From a bacterium (GTDB taxonomy: Bacteria > Zixibacteria > MSB-5A5 > GN15 > FEB-12), in NCBI GenBank assembly GCA_030612965.1, contig JAUWMW010000032.1, positions 1-14,239 on the forward strand: DNA of 14,239 nucleotides. The letters run 5' to 3'. A model generated the notes under the pieces. That model ran no database searches and was not told the origin of the DNA. It saw only the letters and a list, made by a program, of their open reading frames with translations. Made by a program: the position numbers and the translations under genes. Shown piece after piece: positions 6,664 to 13,618 of this stretch (the stretch's first letter is position 1; each line of letters starts with the position of its first letter).

Positions 6664-7554
6664 ATGCGCCCGCTGTTGGAACGAATACGAGGCGGCGCCA
6701 CACTGGTCGGCGACGGCGCTATGGGCACCATGCTGTTCGAGCGCGGCTTGCAGCCGGGCGAATGCCCCGAACGATGGAACCTCGAACGACCCGAAGTGCT
6801 GGAGGAGATCGCGCGATTGTATCTTGAAGCGGGGGCGGATATCGTCTGCACCAACACCTTCGGAGGCTCGGCACTGAAACTCAAGCAGTACGAGCTCGAC
6901 AGTCGCACTGAGGAGATCAACGCCGCCGCAATCCGTGCCGTGCGCAAGGCCATCGGTGATCGTGCCTACCTGTCGGCATCGTGCGGCCCATCCGGTCAGA
7001 TGCTTCAACCTCTCGGTGACGTGTCGCAGGAGGAGATGTCAGAGAGTTATGTCCGGCAAATAACGGCGTTCGCGCACGAAGGTGTTGATCTCATCTGTAT
7101 CGAAACCATGACCGACCTCAACGAAGCGACACTCGCTATCAAAGCTGTCAAGGCTGCCGCTCCAGGCGTACCAGTCGCCGCCACCATGACTTTCGATGAC
7201 ACTCCGAACGGATTCTACACCATCATGGGAGTCAGTACTGAGCAAGCCGCCGAGGGGTTATCCGAGGCAGGCGCTGATATCATCGGCTCCAATTGCGGTA
7301 ACGGGATCGAGAACATGATCAAGATCGCACGCGAGTTCAAGAGACATACTTCCTTGCCGATCATCATCCAATCAAACGCCGGGCTGCCAGAGATGCATGG
7401 AGACTCAGTAGTGTATGCGGAGACACCGGAGTTCATGGCCGACAAGTGTCGCGACTTGCTCGATATCGGCGTGAACATCATCGGGGGTTGCTGCGGCACG
7501 ACGCCGGAGCATATTGCGGCGATTCGAGCGATGGTTAACGAACGCGGCGCATGA
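6664..7554 (+). CDS. Homocysteine S-methyltransferase, MetH N-terminal module alone
   Basis: The protein is a Zn-dependent homocysteine-binding TIM barrel (Pfam Hcy/S-methyl-trans family) that would transfer methyl from the corrinoid protein to homocysteine, making methionine. The 296 residues correspond to the first MetH module only, with no pterin-binding, B12 or activation domain fused. The start GDGAMGTMLFERGLQPG (16-32) is typical. The zinc ligands are Cys211 in GSNCG and Cys276-Cys277 in GGCCGTTPEH (274-283). The closest sequence feel is to the MetH module and archaeal or Thermotoga split forms rather than to the SAM-dependent MmuM. GGAG at 6651-6654 supports the ATG at 6664. It is the last gene of the operon and faces the aldehyde dehydrogenase gene across a repeat island. 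Confidence 0.92.
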   Translation: MRPLLERIRGGATLVGDGAMGTMLFERGLQPGECPERWNLERPEVLEEIARLYLEAGADIVCTNTFGGSALKLKQYELDSRTEEINAAAIRAVRKAIGDRAYLSASCGPSGQMLQPLGDVSQEEMSESYVRQITAFAHEGVDLICIETMTDLNEATLAIKAVKAAAPGVPVAATMTFDDTPNGFYTIMGVSTEQAAEGLSEAGADIIGSNCGNGIENMIKIAREFKRHTSLPIIIQSNAGLPEMHGDSVVYAETPEFMADKCRDLLDIGVNIIGGCCGTTPEHIAAIRAMVNERGA

Positions 7555-7577
7555 GGACACACGCTGCGCACTAACTC

Positions 7578-7603
7578 GTCATTCCTGCGGAAGCAGGAAT
7601 CCA
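7578..7603 (+). repeat. REP-like palindromic repeat, copy 1
   Basis: GTCATTCCTGC...GCAGGAATCCA: an 8-base stem ATTCCTGC (7581-7588) with GCAGGAAT (7593-7600) closes on a GGAA tetraloop. It shares the GTCATTCC...GGAATCCA frame with copy 2. It lies between convergent genes, the usual site for such elements. Confidence 0.75.
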
Positions 7604-7640
7604 CCTGTCATGCTTCGACACCGCTCAGGGTGAGGTTGGT

Positions 7641-7663
7641 GTCAGGAGCGCAGGGCTCCTGAC
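7641..7663 (+). repeat. 9-bp hairpin beside a CCTACG tag
   Basis: GTCAGGAGC (7641-7649) pairs perfectly with GCTCCTGAC (7655-7663) around GCAGG. It is followed by CTACG; read on the minus strand this is CGTAG before the stem. A similar CGTAG-plus-hairpin unit occurs at 13591-13618 on the other strand, so this may be a dispersed repeat class. No T tract follows on either strand. Confidence 0.55.
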
Positions 7664-7684
7664 CTACGAAGAACCTATGCACAT

Positions 7685-7760
7685 GTCATTCCCGCGAAGG
7701 CGGGAATCCATCCGTTGATCCGTCGGATTGAAGATGGACCCCGGCCTTCGCCGGGGTGAC
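7685..7760 (+). repeat. Inverted pair of REP-like palindromes (copies 2 and 3)
   Basis: Copy 2 (7685-7710) has stem ATTCCCGC/GCGGGAAT with loop GAAG. Copy 3 (7735-7760) is the same element in reverse orientation, beginning TGGACCCCGGCC and ending CCGGGGTGAC. A 24-base spacer separates them. Two REP units in head-to-head inversion are the layout of REPIN-type mobile elements, which a RAYT transposase elsewhere in the genome would move. They could also act as a bidirectional barrier between the convergent operons. Confidence 0.75.
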
Positions 7761-7843
7761 AGGCAAATCCCTCCCGGCAGTAATACAGGAATCCTGCCTA
7801 GTACATCTCGATAGCCATCACGCGAGGACGCCTGACACCCTGC

Positions 7844-9265
7844 CTATGTCCCCGGCAGGTTGAAGCAGACAACTTTCGGTTCGGTCATCTCCTGAAGTGA
7901 AAACTTGAGACCCTCGCGACCCAACCCGGAATACTTCACGCCGCCGAACGGCATCGAGTCCAAACGATAGTCGGTCGAATCGTTGATCATCACACCGCCG
8001 CAATCGAGTTCGTAGGCCGCCTTGAACGCCGTCTCAAGATCGCGTGTGAAGATACCTGCGAGCAACCCGTACGGCAGCGCGTTGGCCTGCGCGATCGCTT
8101 TGTCGAGGTCGTCGATAGGGTACAGATTCACCGTCGGCGCGAACACTTCCTCGTAGTGTACTTTGGCATCGGCCGGGACGTTTTCCAGAACTGTCGGATC
8201 GTACATGGCTCCATCCCGCTTGCCGCCAGTGAGCAGCTTGGCGCCACCTGCAACGGCGTCGTTGACCCACTGTTCGATCCGTTTGGCCTCGGTCTCAGTG
8301 ATCATCGGACCCATCATGGTTTCTTCTTTGAGCTTATCACCGATCTTATACGTTTTAGTCAGTTCTACGAACTTCGTCTTAAACTCGTCATAGATCTCTT
8401 TGTGCACCAACAGCCGCTGCACACCGATGCAATTCTGCCCCGCCGCCCAGAAAGCGCCGGAGACGCAGGACTCGACGGCCAGTTGCATGTCAGCGTCCTT
8501 CCACACGATCACCGGCGAATCGGAACCGAGTTCCATACCGATTTTCTTGATCCCGGCTTTGGAGGCGATATGCTTACCGGCCTCAACGCCGCCGGTGAAT
8601 GAAATCATGCGGACACGTTCGTCGCTGACCAACGGATCGCCGATCTTGGAACCATAACCGGTGATGACCTGAATAGCGTTCTCAGGTAACCCCGCCTCAA
8701 GCAGCACTTCGACCAGCTTGATTGCCGACAACGGCGTGACGGTGGCCGGTTTCAGTATGACCGAGTTACCTGCCGCGATGGCCGGGCCGAGTTTGTGCGC
8801 GACCAGGTTCAACGGATCGTTGAACGGCGTGATCGCCAGCACCACTCCAATGGGAAAACGATAATAGAAACCCTTGCGCTTCTCGCCGCCGGGAAAGGAA
8901 TCCCAGGGGATCGTCTCGCCGAGGATGCGTTTGGCTTCTTCGGCTGAGCAGGTGATGGTGTTGACACAACGTGACGCTTCTTTGCGCGCTTCGTTGATCG
9001 TCTTGGACCCCTCGCGCGCGATGATGGTAGCAAACTCATCAAGCCGTTCCGAAATGAGTCCGGCTGCTTTGTACAGAATCTGCGCCCGGTCATAGACGGT
9101 CATGCGTTTCGTAATCTGAAATCCCTGCACGGCCGATGAGAGAGCCAGTTCCGCATCGTTGTCGTTACCGGCGGGGACAGTATCGATGATTGAGTTGTCA
9201 AACGGATCGCATACGTCGATCTTGTTGTCGCGGTCGACCCACTGACCATTGAGAAGCATCTTCAT
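7844..9265 (-). CDS. NAD(P)-dependent aldehyde dehydrogenase
   Basis: The protein oxidises an aldehyde to a carboxylate. At 473 residues it is full length for the superfamily. Catalytic Cys279 is in GQNCIGVQR, general base Glu245 in GMELGSDSP, oxyanion Asn149 in TPFNDP, and cofactor-binding Lys172 in LKPA. The C-terminal SMPFGGVKYSGLGREG (437-452) is typical. The overall look (short N-terminus, LDSMPFGGVK ending) resembles lactaldehyde and phosphonoacetaldehyde dehydrogenases, but the substrate is not determinable. The ATG at 9265 is preceded by AGGAGG six bases away and overlaps the stop of the homoserine dehydrogenase gene by four bases (ATGA), so both products are probably made together. 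Aspartate semialdehyde is an attractive but unproven substrate. Confidence 0.93.
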   Translation of the reverse strand: MKMLLNGQWVDRDNKIDVCDPFDNSIIDTVPAGNDNDAELALSSAVQGFQITKRMTVYDRAQILYKAAGLISERLDEFATIIAREGSKTINEARKEASRCVNTITCSAEEAKRILGETIPWDSFPGGEKRKGFYYRFPIGVVLAITPFNDPLNLVAHKLGPAIAAGNSVILKPATVTPLSAIKLVEVLLEAGLPENAIQVITGYGSKIGDPLVSDERVRMISFTGGVEAGKHIASKAGIKKIGMELGSDSPVIVWKDADMQLAVESCVSGAFWAAGQNCIGVQRLLVHKEIYDEFKTKFVELTKTYKIGDKLKEETMMGPMITETEAKRIEQWVNDAVAGGAKLLTGGKRDGAMYDPTVLENVPADAKVHYEEVFAPTVNLYPIDDLDKAIAQANALPYGLLAGIFTRDLETAFKAAYELDCGGVMINDSTDYRLDSMPFGGVKYSGLGREGLKFSLQEMTEPKVVCFNLPGT

Positions 9266-10281
9266 TGTTGGCCTCCTGCGTGAATGATGTCGATCAGAAC
9301 GCTGTAACCTGTCTCAACGCGCCCCGCGCCGGGACCGACGATGGTCACGTCACTCAAAGTGTCGGTGGATATCGTAACAGCGTTGGTGGCACCCATGACT
9401 CCGGCGAGCGGATGTGAAAGATCCATCTCCTCGGGCCCGACGCTCCCCTTGACACTATCACCGTCCCGCCAGACCTTGCCGATCAATTTGTATCGCTTGC
9501 CGCGTGCCTTGGCCTCAGCGATCATGTCGGCGCTGATCTCGGTGATACCTTTACACGGGAAAGCATCCGGCTTGACATCGACACCGAAGACGGTATTGGC
9601 AAGAATGGTGACTTTGGCCAGCGCATCCCAACCGAGCACATCGGCGTCAGGGACCGCTTCTGCATAACCGAGCTCCTGCGCCCTTTTGAGAACATCGTCG
9701 TACGCCTGTCCCTCTTCCATTTGGGAGAGAATGTAGTTGGTGGTGCCGTTCAGAATACCTTTTATCTCGGTTATGTGGCTGCCGGCCAGTGTCTCGCGAA
9801 TGAGATTCAACAACGGCGTACCGCTGATGACGGTTCCCTCGTAAAGGAACTTGACGCCTTTTTCAGCCGCCAACCGGGCGAGGTCCTGATAATACAGCGC
9901 CACCGGTCCCTTGTTGGTAGTAGTGACGTGCATCCCCTTGTTCAGGGCAGCGCGAATGTGCGAGGTGGCCGGCTCGCCTGTCTTGATGTCGGTATAGGTC
10001 ACTTCGACCATCATGTCGGCCTCGGCAGCCTCGATCATCGCCAGAGCATCGCCGTCGAACTTGCCCGGTAGTTCGTCGAGCTTCTTGCCGGCTTTTGCCA
10101 GTTTGAGAGCCTGGGCCAGATCGATACCGTCGGGTGCGTAGGCGCTTCCCTTGAGCATGTCGGAGATGCCGACCACTTTCAGGTCAAGACCGTACTTCTC
10201 TCTGAGTTCCCTGTCCTTCTCCAACAGTAGCTCGGCCAATCCCTGGGCTACCGTTCCGAATCCAATCAAAAGTAAACGCAT
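9262..10281 (-). CDS. hom: Homoserine dehydrogenase without ACT domain
   Basis: The enzyme interconverts aspartate 4-semialdehyde and homoserine with NAD(P)H. It has 339 residues: an N-terminal Rossmann fold with GFGTVAQG (7-14), TNKGPVA (122-128), then the catalytic domain with KGILNGTTNYILSQMEEG (174-191) and DVLGWDALAK (214-223), which includes the conserved acidic residue and lysine of the active site. The C-terminal ACT regulatory domain common in bacteria is absent, so threonine feedback of the usual kind is not expected. The ATG at 10281 has GGAGG seven bases upstream. It is the third gene of the minus-strand operon. No aspartokinase or aspartate semialdehyde dehydrogenase of the Asd type is in the window, so a catabolic or side role is possible. 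Confidence 0.88.
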   Translation of the reverse strand: MRLLLIGFGTVAQGLAELLLEKDRELREKYGLDLKVVGISDMLKGSAYAPDGIDLAQALKLAKAGKKLDELPGKFDGDALAMIEAAEADMMVEVTYTDIKTGEPATSHIRAALNKGMHVTTTNKGPVALYYQDLARLAAEKGVKFLYEGTVISGTPLLNLIRETLAGSHITEIKGILNGTTNYILSQMEEGQAYDDVLKRAQELGYAEAVPDADVLGWDALAKVTILANTVFGVDVKPDAFPCKGITEISADMIAEAKARGKRYKLIGKVWRDGDSVKGSVGPEEMDLSHPLAGVMGATNAVTISTDTLSDVTIVGPGAGRVETGYSVLIDIIHAGGQQ

Positions 10282-10302
10282 TATGTTTCCTCCGTTCTTA
10301 TG

Positions 10303-10659
10303 TTACTTGGGGTGATAGCGATCCGGTGCGTCAAAAACATCGATGACACACATGCGCGCGTTAACCCTGGCCGCGTGCGTAACGCCTTCCGGGATGTAGT
10401 ACCAATCGCCCTTGGTGTAGTCACGCGTGTCGTCACCGATGGTCAACGACATCTCGCCCTCAACAACCATTCCCCACTGCGCACAATGTGAATGCGGGGG
10501 GATATCGGCGCCCGCCTGGATATCGAAAAAGACAACCTGCCTGTTCGAGCCGGTAAGCAACCATCCCCGGACACCCTCCATCGGAACATCTACTTCCGGC
10601 ATGTTTCGAATCAAGTCCGGAAAAGCGGTGCCATCGAATTGCTCCATCAGTTCCTTCAT
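10303..10659 (-). CDS. Small single-domain cupin protein
   Basis: The 118-residue protein has one cupin barrel. Motif 1 is HSHCAQWGMVVEGEMSLTIG (56-75) and motif 2 is YYIPEGVTHAAR (87-98). Likely metal ligands are His56, His58 and His95; the usual motif-1 glutamate position is Gln61, as in a common HSHxAQWG variant. Such cupins can be isomerases, small dioxygenases, or sensors; nothing in the sequence decides which. Its ATG overlaps the stop of the preceding 415-residue gene (ATGA), and hom follows 21 bases after its stop, so it belongs to the same pathway. No signal peptide is present. Confidence 0.85.
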   Translation of the reverse strand: MKELMEQFDGTAFPDLIRNMPEVDVPMEGVRGWLLTGSNRQVVFFDIQAGADIPPHSHCAQWGMVVEGEMSLTIGDDTRDYTKGDWYYIPEGVTHAARVNARMCVIDVFDAPDRYHPK

Positions 10660-11903
10660 TTTGCTTTTCCGTCTTTGTATGCAATGGCGGCAAACCTGGC
10701 CGCGTGACCGCGCCTCATGATCTCGCGAATGTCCTTATCACAACGAAGGCACTTGTGGTAGATGACGTTGCCGATCAACTCCGCCTTCTCGTCGCGTTCG
10801 GAGTCGGGAAGGAAGTAGGCTTCCATCGTGTCGTATGGGCGCGAGGTTCCGTCGCTTTCATACTTGATGGTTATATTGTGCCCGGCATCAAGAACTTTGT
10901 AAGCGTTCTCGGTCCAGTCGAAACCTTCCATGCCCAAATCGGGATTGATTCGGAGATGCGCCGCCAGCGAGATGTACGGCAGACCGGACGCTTTTAATTC
11001 CTCGGAGCACTGTATGAATATCTCGGGGCTGACGCCGTTACCGATGTTGATCTCGTAAAGCGGCGTGGTTCCATCGTCACGAAGGTACGCTTTGACGATG
11101 TTCATCAACATCCGGAACTGGATCGCATTCTGGATCGAGAGCAACATCGATATCTTGAAACTGACCTCGGGTATCTCGCGCCCCCAGTAGCAGGCAGCCA
11201 CAATTGTCGACCAACTGGGATTGAGGAAAAAATTCGCCCCGGTCTCCAGGGCAGCGCGCATGACACCATCGAGATAGATCAGGTGATTGTTATTGGCCAC
11301 CTCGACACCACCCAGGTTGCCGAACGGCGTGCCCATGTTCTTCAGGATCAGTTGGCTCAACCCATCGCCCAGGTCGCGCCGGTCGAATTTCTCGCCGGTC
11401 ACTTTTTCTACATACGCGAAACGCTCTTCCGGCCAAGGGATGCCGATCAGGTTGGTTGAGCAGAACTTGCTGGCCCCAAGAATGTTCTCGGCCATTGCCA
11501 GCGTGGCCAACAGATCACCACTGTAAAGGTAGTGTTCGGTGAACGCTACCACCGAAATCATCTCGGTTGGAAACAGCACCTCCGGCTTCTCAGCAATACG
11601 GCGCAAGCAGTCGAGCGTGACGCGCGAACCCTGAAACCCGGACACCTGCGTCGTGCAAACCCCCGGTTTGTCGGTCTTGATGGTTTCAGAGGCAATGAAA
11701 TCTTCAACCTTGGGAAAACCGGTAACGTACTTCTCGGCCTGCTCAAGCATTTCACCGTAGCCCTTGTCCGAAGCGGCTTTCTTGCGGCTGGCGTACTCAC
11801 GCTTAGCCGTAATCTTTTCGCGGACAGCTTTCGCCCCGCCGTACGAATCGATCAGAGCGTCGATGGCCTTGAGGTCTCTCTTACTGAGTAGATCGTAGTG
11901 CAT
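10656..11903 (-). CDS. Unrecognised 415-residue protein, first gene of the minus-strand operon
   Basis: I do not recognise this family. It looks like a soluble enzyme: mixed alpha/beta, no signal peptide or membrane segment. A charged helical start (1-60) is followed by conserved-looking stretches such as GIPWPEERFAYVEKVTGEKF (154-173), NMGTPFGNLGGVEVANNNHL (189-208), PLYEINIGNGVSPEIF (281-296) and SLAAHLRINPDLGMEGFDW (312-330). It ends with a CxxC pair (Cys385, Cys388) in KCLRCDKDIREIMRRGH. The spacing of strands could fit a TIM barrel, but I cannot name it. The ATG at 11903 is chosen over one at 11966 because GGAG lies eight bases upstream of it and MHYDLLSKRDLKAID reads as a natural N-terminus; the upstream start has no ribosome site. 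It overlaps the cupin gene by four bases. Operon partners suggest amino acid or amino aldehyde chemistry. Confidence 0.8.
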   Translation of the reverse strand: MHYDLLSKRDLKAIDALIDSYGGAKAVREKITAKREYASRKKAASDKGYGEMLEQAEKYVTGFPKVEDFIASETIKTDKPGVCTTQVSGFQGSRVTLDCLRRIAEKPEVLFPTEMISVVAFTEHYLYSGDLLATLAMAENILGASKFCSTNLIGIPWPEERFAYVEKVTGEKFDRRDLGDGLSQLILKNMGTPFGNLGGVEVANNNHLIYLDGVMRAALETGANFFLNPSWSTIVAACYWGREIPEVSFKISMLLSIQNAIQFRMLMNIVKAYLRDDGTTPLYEINIGNGVSPEIFIQCSEELKASGLPYISLAAHLRINPDLGMEGFDWTENAYKVLDAGHNITIKYESDGTSRPYDTMEAYFLPDSERDEKAELIGNVIYHKCLRCDKDIREIMRRGHAARFAAIAYKDGKAK

Positions 11904-12095
11904 TATAGGAACTCCATTCCTGCTTATTGAGGTCTCTGCTATTTTAGCGGCTGTGGTCATTGCCATCGCAACTGACCGATATCAGCACGCCGGAAGGTAA
12001 GTCAAACCGCCGGCCATTTCAAGCTGTTTCAGGTTGCGAATATTATCCCGCCACCGTAACCTTGTATTGATTGCATATGGACTGAGATGGATTAG
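11904..12095. promoter_or_regulatory. Divergent intergenic region, likely shared promoters
   Basis: This 192-base gap separates two divergently read units and must hold both promoters. On the plus strand TTCAAG, 17 bases, then TATTAT (12019-12047) is a possible weak promoter for the ammonia-lyase gene. On the minus strand the ribosome site GGAG for the 415-residue protein lies at 11912-11915. I see no clear operator dyad. Confidence 0.4.
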
Positions 12096-13277
12096 ATGAT
12101 GACAAAGTTTGTCTCGAATATACACCGTCAAACAAGCCCGCAGTGGCCCGCCGACACCGTTGCCGCCTTTACGGCCCCCGATATCTCGGCGGTTCATCGT
12201 TCGTTGTCGGAATACCGCCCCACACCGCTGCTATCGCTGCCGAATCTGGCTCATGAACTGACCGTCGGTGAGATTCTGGTCAAGGACGAGTCGCATCGGT
12301 TTAGGCTGAAAGCGTTCAAGGCGCTGGGATCGGCTTATTCGATCTACCGCTTCGTGCGGCAATATTTGGAGCGGCCAGGGCGACAATGCCCGCCGGCTGA
12401 TCAGTTCTACCGCGAATCGACATTGCCAAAAGGAACCTTTGTGTTCTGCACCGCCACCGATGGTAACCATGGTCGCGGCGTCGCCTGGATCGCGCGGCAA
12501 CTCAGCCAGCGCGCGGTCATTTATATGCCGACAAACAGTGCTCACGCTCGGATCGAGAACATCCGCAAGGAGGGGGCGGAAGTGGTCGTTGTCGATGGCA
12601 GCTACGACGACGCCGTGGCTCGCTGCGCCAAAGACGCGCATGCTCGCGGCTGGCAGATCATCTCCGACACCTCGTGGCCCGGCTATGAAGAGATCCCCCG
12701 CTGGATACAGGCGGGATACTTGACGATGTTCGAGGAGATCCATGCCGACAACGATGCTGGTTTTGATATCGTTATCGTCCCAGCGGGGGTCGGAGCGTTG
12801 GCCGCAGCGGCGGCATGGTACTACAACTGCGTTTATCCGGAGCCGCGCCCCAAACTTGTGTCGGTGGAGCCGGTTGGCGCGGACTGCCTGCTGCAATCGA
12901 TTGTATCGGAGACCGGAGAACCCGTTTCACTAAAAGGGCAGTTTGCTTCCATCATGGCCGGGCTGAATTGCGGTACCCCGTCGACCATTGCCTGGCCGTT
13001 CGTGAAGCGAGGTTTCGATTTGTTCATGACTGTCACCGACGATGCCGCCCGCGAAGCTATGCGTACGTACTACCGTTCGACCGGCGACGACCCGCGCATC
13101 ATCTCCGGCGAATCCGGCGCCTCGGGTTTGGCTGCTCTCTTGACCCTCTGCAATGAGAGCAGCGTTGCTGCCGACGATGCCCGCGCATTTCTCTCCCTCT
13201 CCCCCAGCACTAAAGTGCTTTTGCTCAACACCGAAGGGGACACCGACTCGGAAGGGTTTGGGGAGATTGTCTTGTAG
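12096..13277 (+). CDS. dpaL: Diaminopropionate ammonia-lyase, PLP-dependent
   Basis: The family splits 2,3-diaminopropionate into pyruvate and two ammonia and also acts slowly on D-serine. It belongs to the fold-type II PLP enzymes. The 393-residue length fits. The PLP lysine is Lys75 in KDESHRFRLKAFKALGSAY (63-81). The catalytic acids match the E. coli pair: Asp122 in TATDGNHGRG (119-128) and Asp191 in SDTSWPGYEEIP (190-201). The phosphate-binding glycine loop is PAGVGALA (229-236), and SGESGASGLA (337-346) closes the site. ATG codons lie at 12096 and 12099; TGAGATGG (12083-12090) is a weak ribosome site, so either is possible. The gene is divergent from the minus-strand operon and shares its control region. 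A related activity on another 2,3-diamino or beta-substituted amino acid cannot be excluded. Confidence 0.9.
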   Translation: MMTKFVSNIHRQTSPQWPADTVAAFTAPDISAVHRSLSEYRPTPLLSLPNLAHELTVGEILVKDESHRFRLKAFKALGSAYSIYRFVRQYLERPGRQCPPADQFYRESTLPKGTFVFCTATDGNHGRGVAWIARQLSQRAVIYMPTNSAHARIENIRKEGAEVVVVDGSYDDAVARCAKDAHARGWQIISDTSWPGYEEIPRWIQAGYLTMFEEIHADNDAGFDIVIVPAGVGALAAAAAWYYNCVYPEPRPKLVSVEPVGADCLLQSIVSETGEPVSLKGQFASIMAGLNCGTPSTIAWPFVKRGFDLFMTVTDDAAREAMRTYYRSTGDDPRIISGESGASGLAALLTLCNESSVAADDARAFLSLSPSTKVLLLNTEGDTDSEGFGEIVL

Positions 13278-13399
13278 CAATCCCATCCACCTGTCACACT
13301 TCGTTTGTGAAGTTAGCGGGTCCAAGAACTATCCGGCGGTGTTTATGGTGCGTGGTGTACGTCCTCGTGCGCCACGTGGATATAGGGGCAGACGAGGAG

Positions 13400-13484
13400 A
13401 GGCTGTCCCGTACGCGGAGTTCGGTGCTGTGCTTACGAACAGTACCGTGCACCACCTTGGTGTGGCAAACCTATGGGACAGCCT
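13400..13484. other. 85-base element able to fold into a three-way junction
   Basis: AGGCTGTCCC (13400-13409) pairs perfectly with GGGACAGCCT (13475-13484). Inside it, CGGTGCTGT (13422-13430) pairs with ACAGTACCG (13439-13447) with one G-U, and CACCA (13450-13454) pairs with TGGTG (13458-13462). It could be a small non-autonomous mobile element with 10-base terminal inverted repeats or a structured RNA. No target-site duplication is evident. Confidence 0.45.
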
Positions 13485-13531
13485 CCGGGAGTCTGCCGCC
13501 CACAAACAGATCATGGGTTTTTGGAAGGCTC

Positions 13532-13547
13532 CGGAAGCAGGAATCCA
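13532..13547 (+). repeat. Half copy of the REP-like repeat
   Basis: CGGAAGCAGGAATCCA is identical over 16 bases to the 3' half of repeat copy 1 (7588-7603). The 5' half of the palindrome is missing, so it is a truncated or decayed copy. Confidence 0.65.
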
Positions 13548-13596
13548 GCCTCGTCCGTATTTCCCTCTCAAGGAAGGACTTGGATACAATCGTAGA

Positions 13597-13618
13597 GCAG
13601 GTCTGTCCGCAGACCTGC
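13597..13618 (-). terminator. 9-bp hairpin directly after the minus-strand propeller gene
   Basis: GCAGGTCTG (13597-13605) pairs perfectly with CAGACCTGC (13610-13618) around TCCG. It begins at the base next to the TAG stop of the minus-strand gene (13619-13621), a good place for a transcript end, but no T tract follows. The preceding CGTAG tag links it to the hairpin at 7641-7663. Confidence 0.5.

Larger units (their letters stand above)
13278..13618. other. Gene-free repeat and hairpin island between convergent genes
   Basis: No convincing gene is present; long open frames crossing it on the plus strand have no ribosome site or recognisable domain and run into the preceding and following genes. 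The stretch opens with a 17-base segment (13287-13303) that matches 7601-7617 with two differences. It then carries an inverted repeat TCCTCGT (13362-13368) with ACGAGGA (13392-13398), the structured element at 13400-13484, a half copy of the REP-like repeat at 13532-13547, and the hairpin at 13597-13618. Confidence 0.65.

Noticed and set aside
6045..6953. A long antisense frame over the corrinoid and homocysteine methyltransferase genes
   Set aside because: The plus-strand genes have intact catalytic and cofactor motifs; the minus frame has none and is the expected shadow of GC-rich coding sequence.
7578..7760. CRISPR array
   Set aside because: The repeats are self-complementary palindromes in mixed orientation with irregular spacing, and no cas genes are nearby.
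11904..11966. A 21-residue N-terminal extension of the 415-residue protein
   Set aside because: No Shine-Dalgarno sequence precedes 11966, whereas GGAG sits eight bases before the ATG at 11903.
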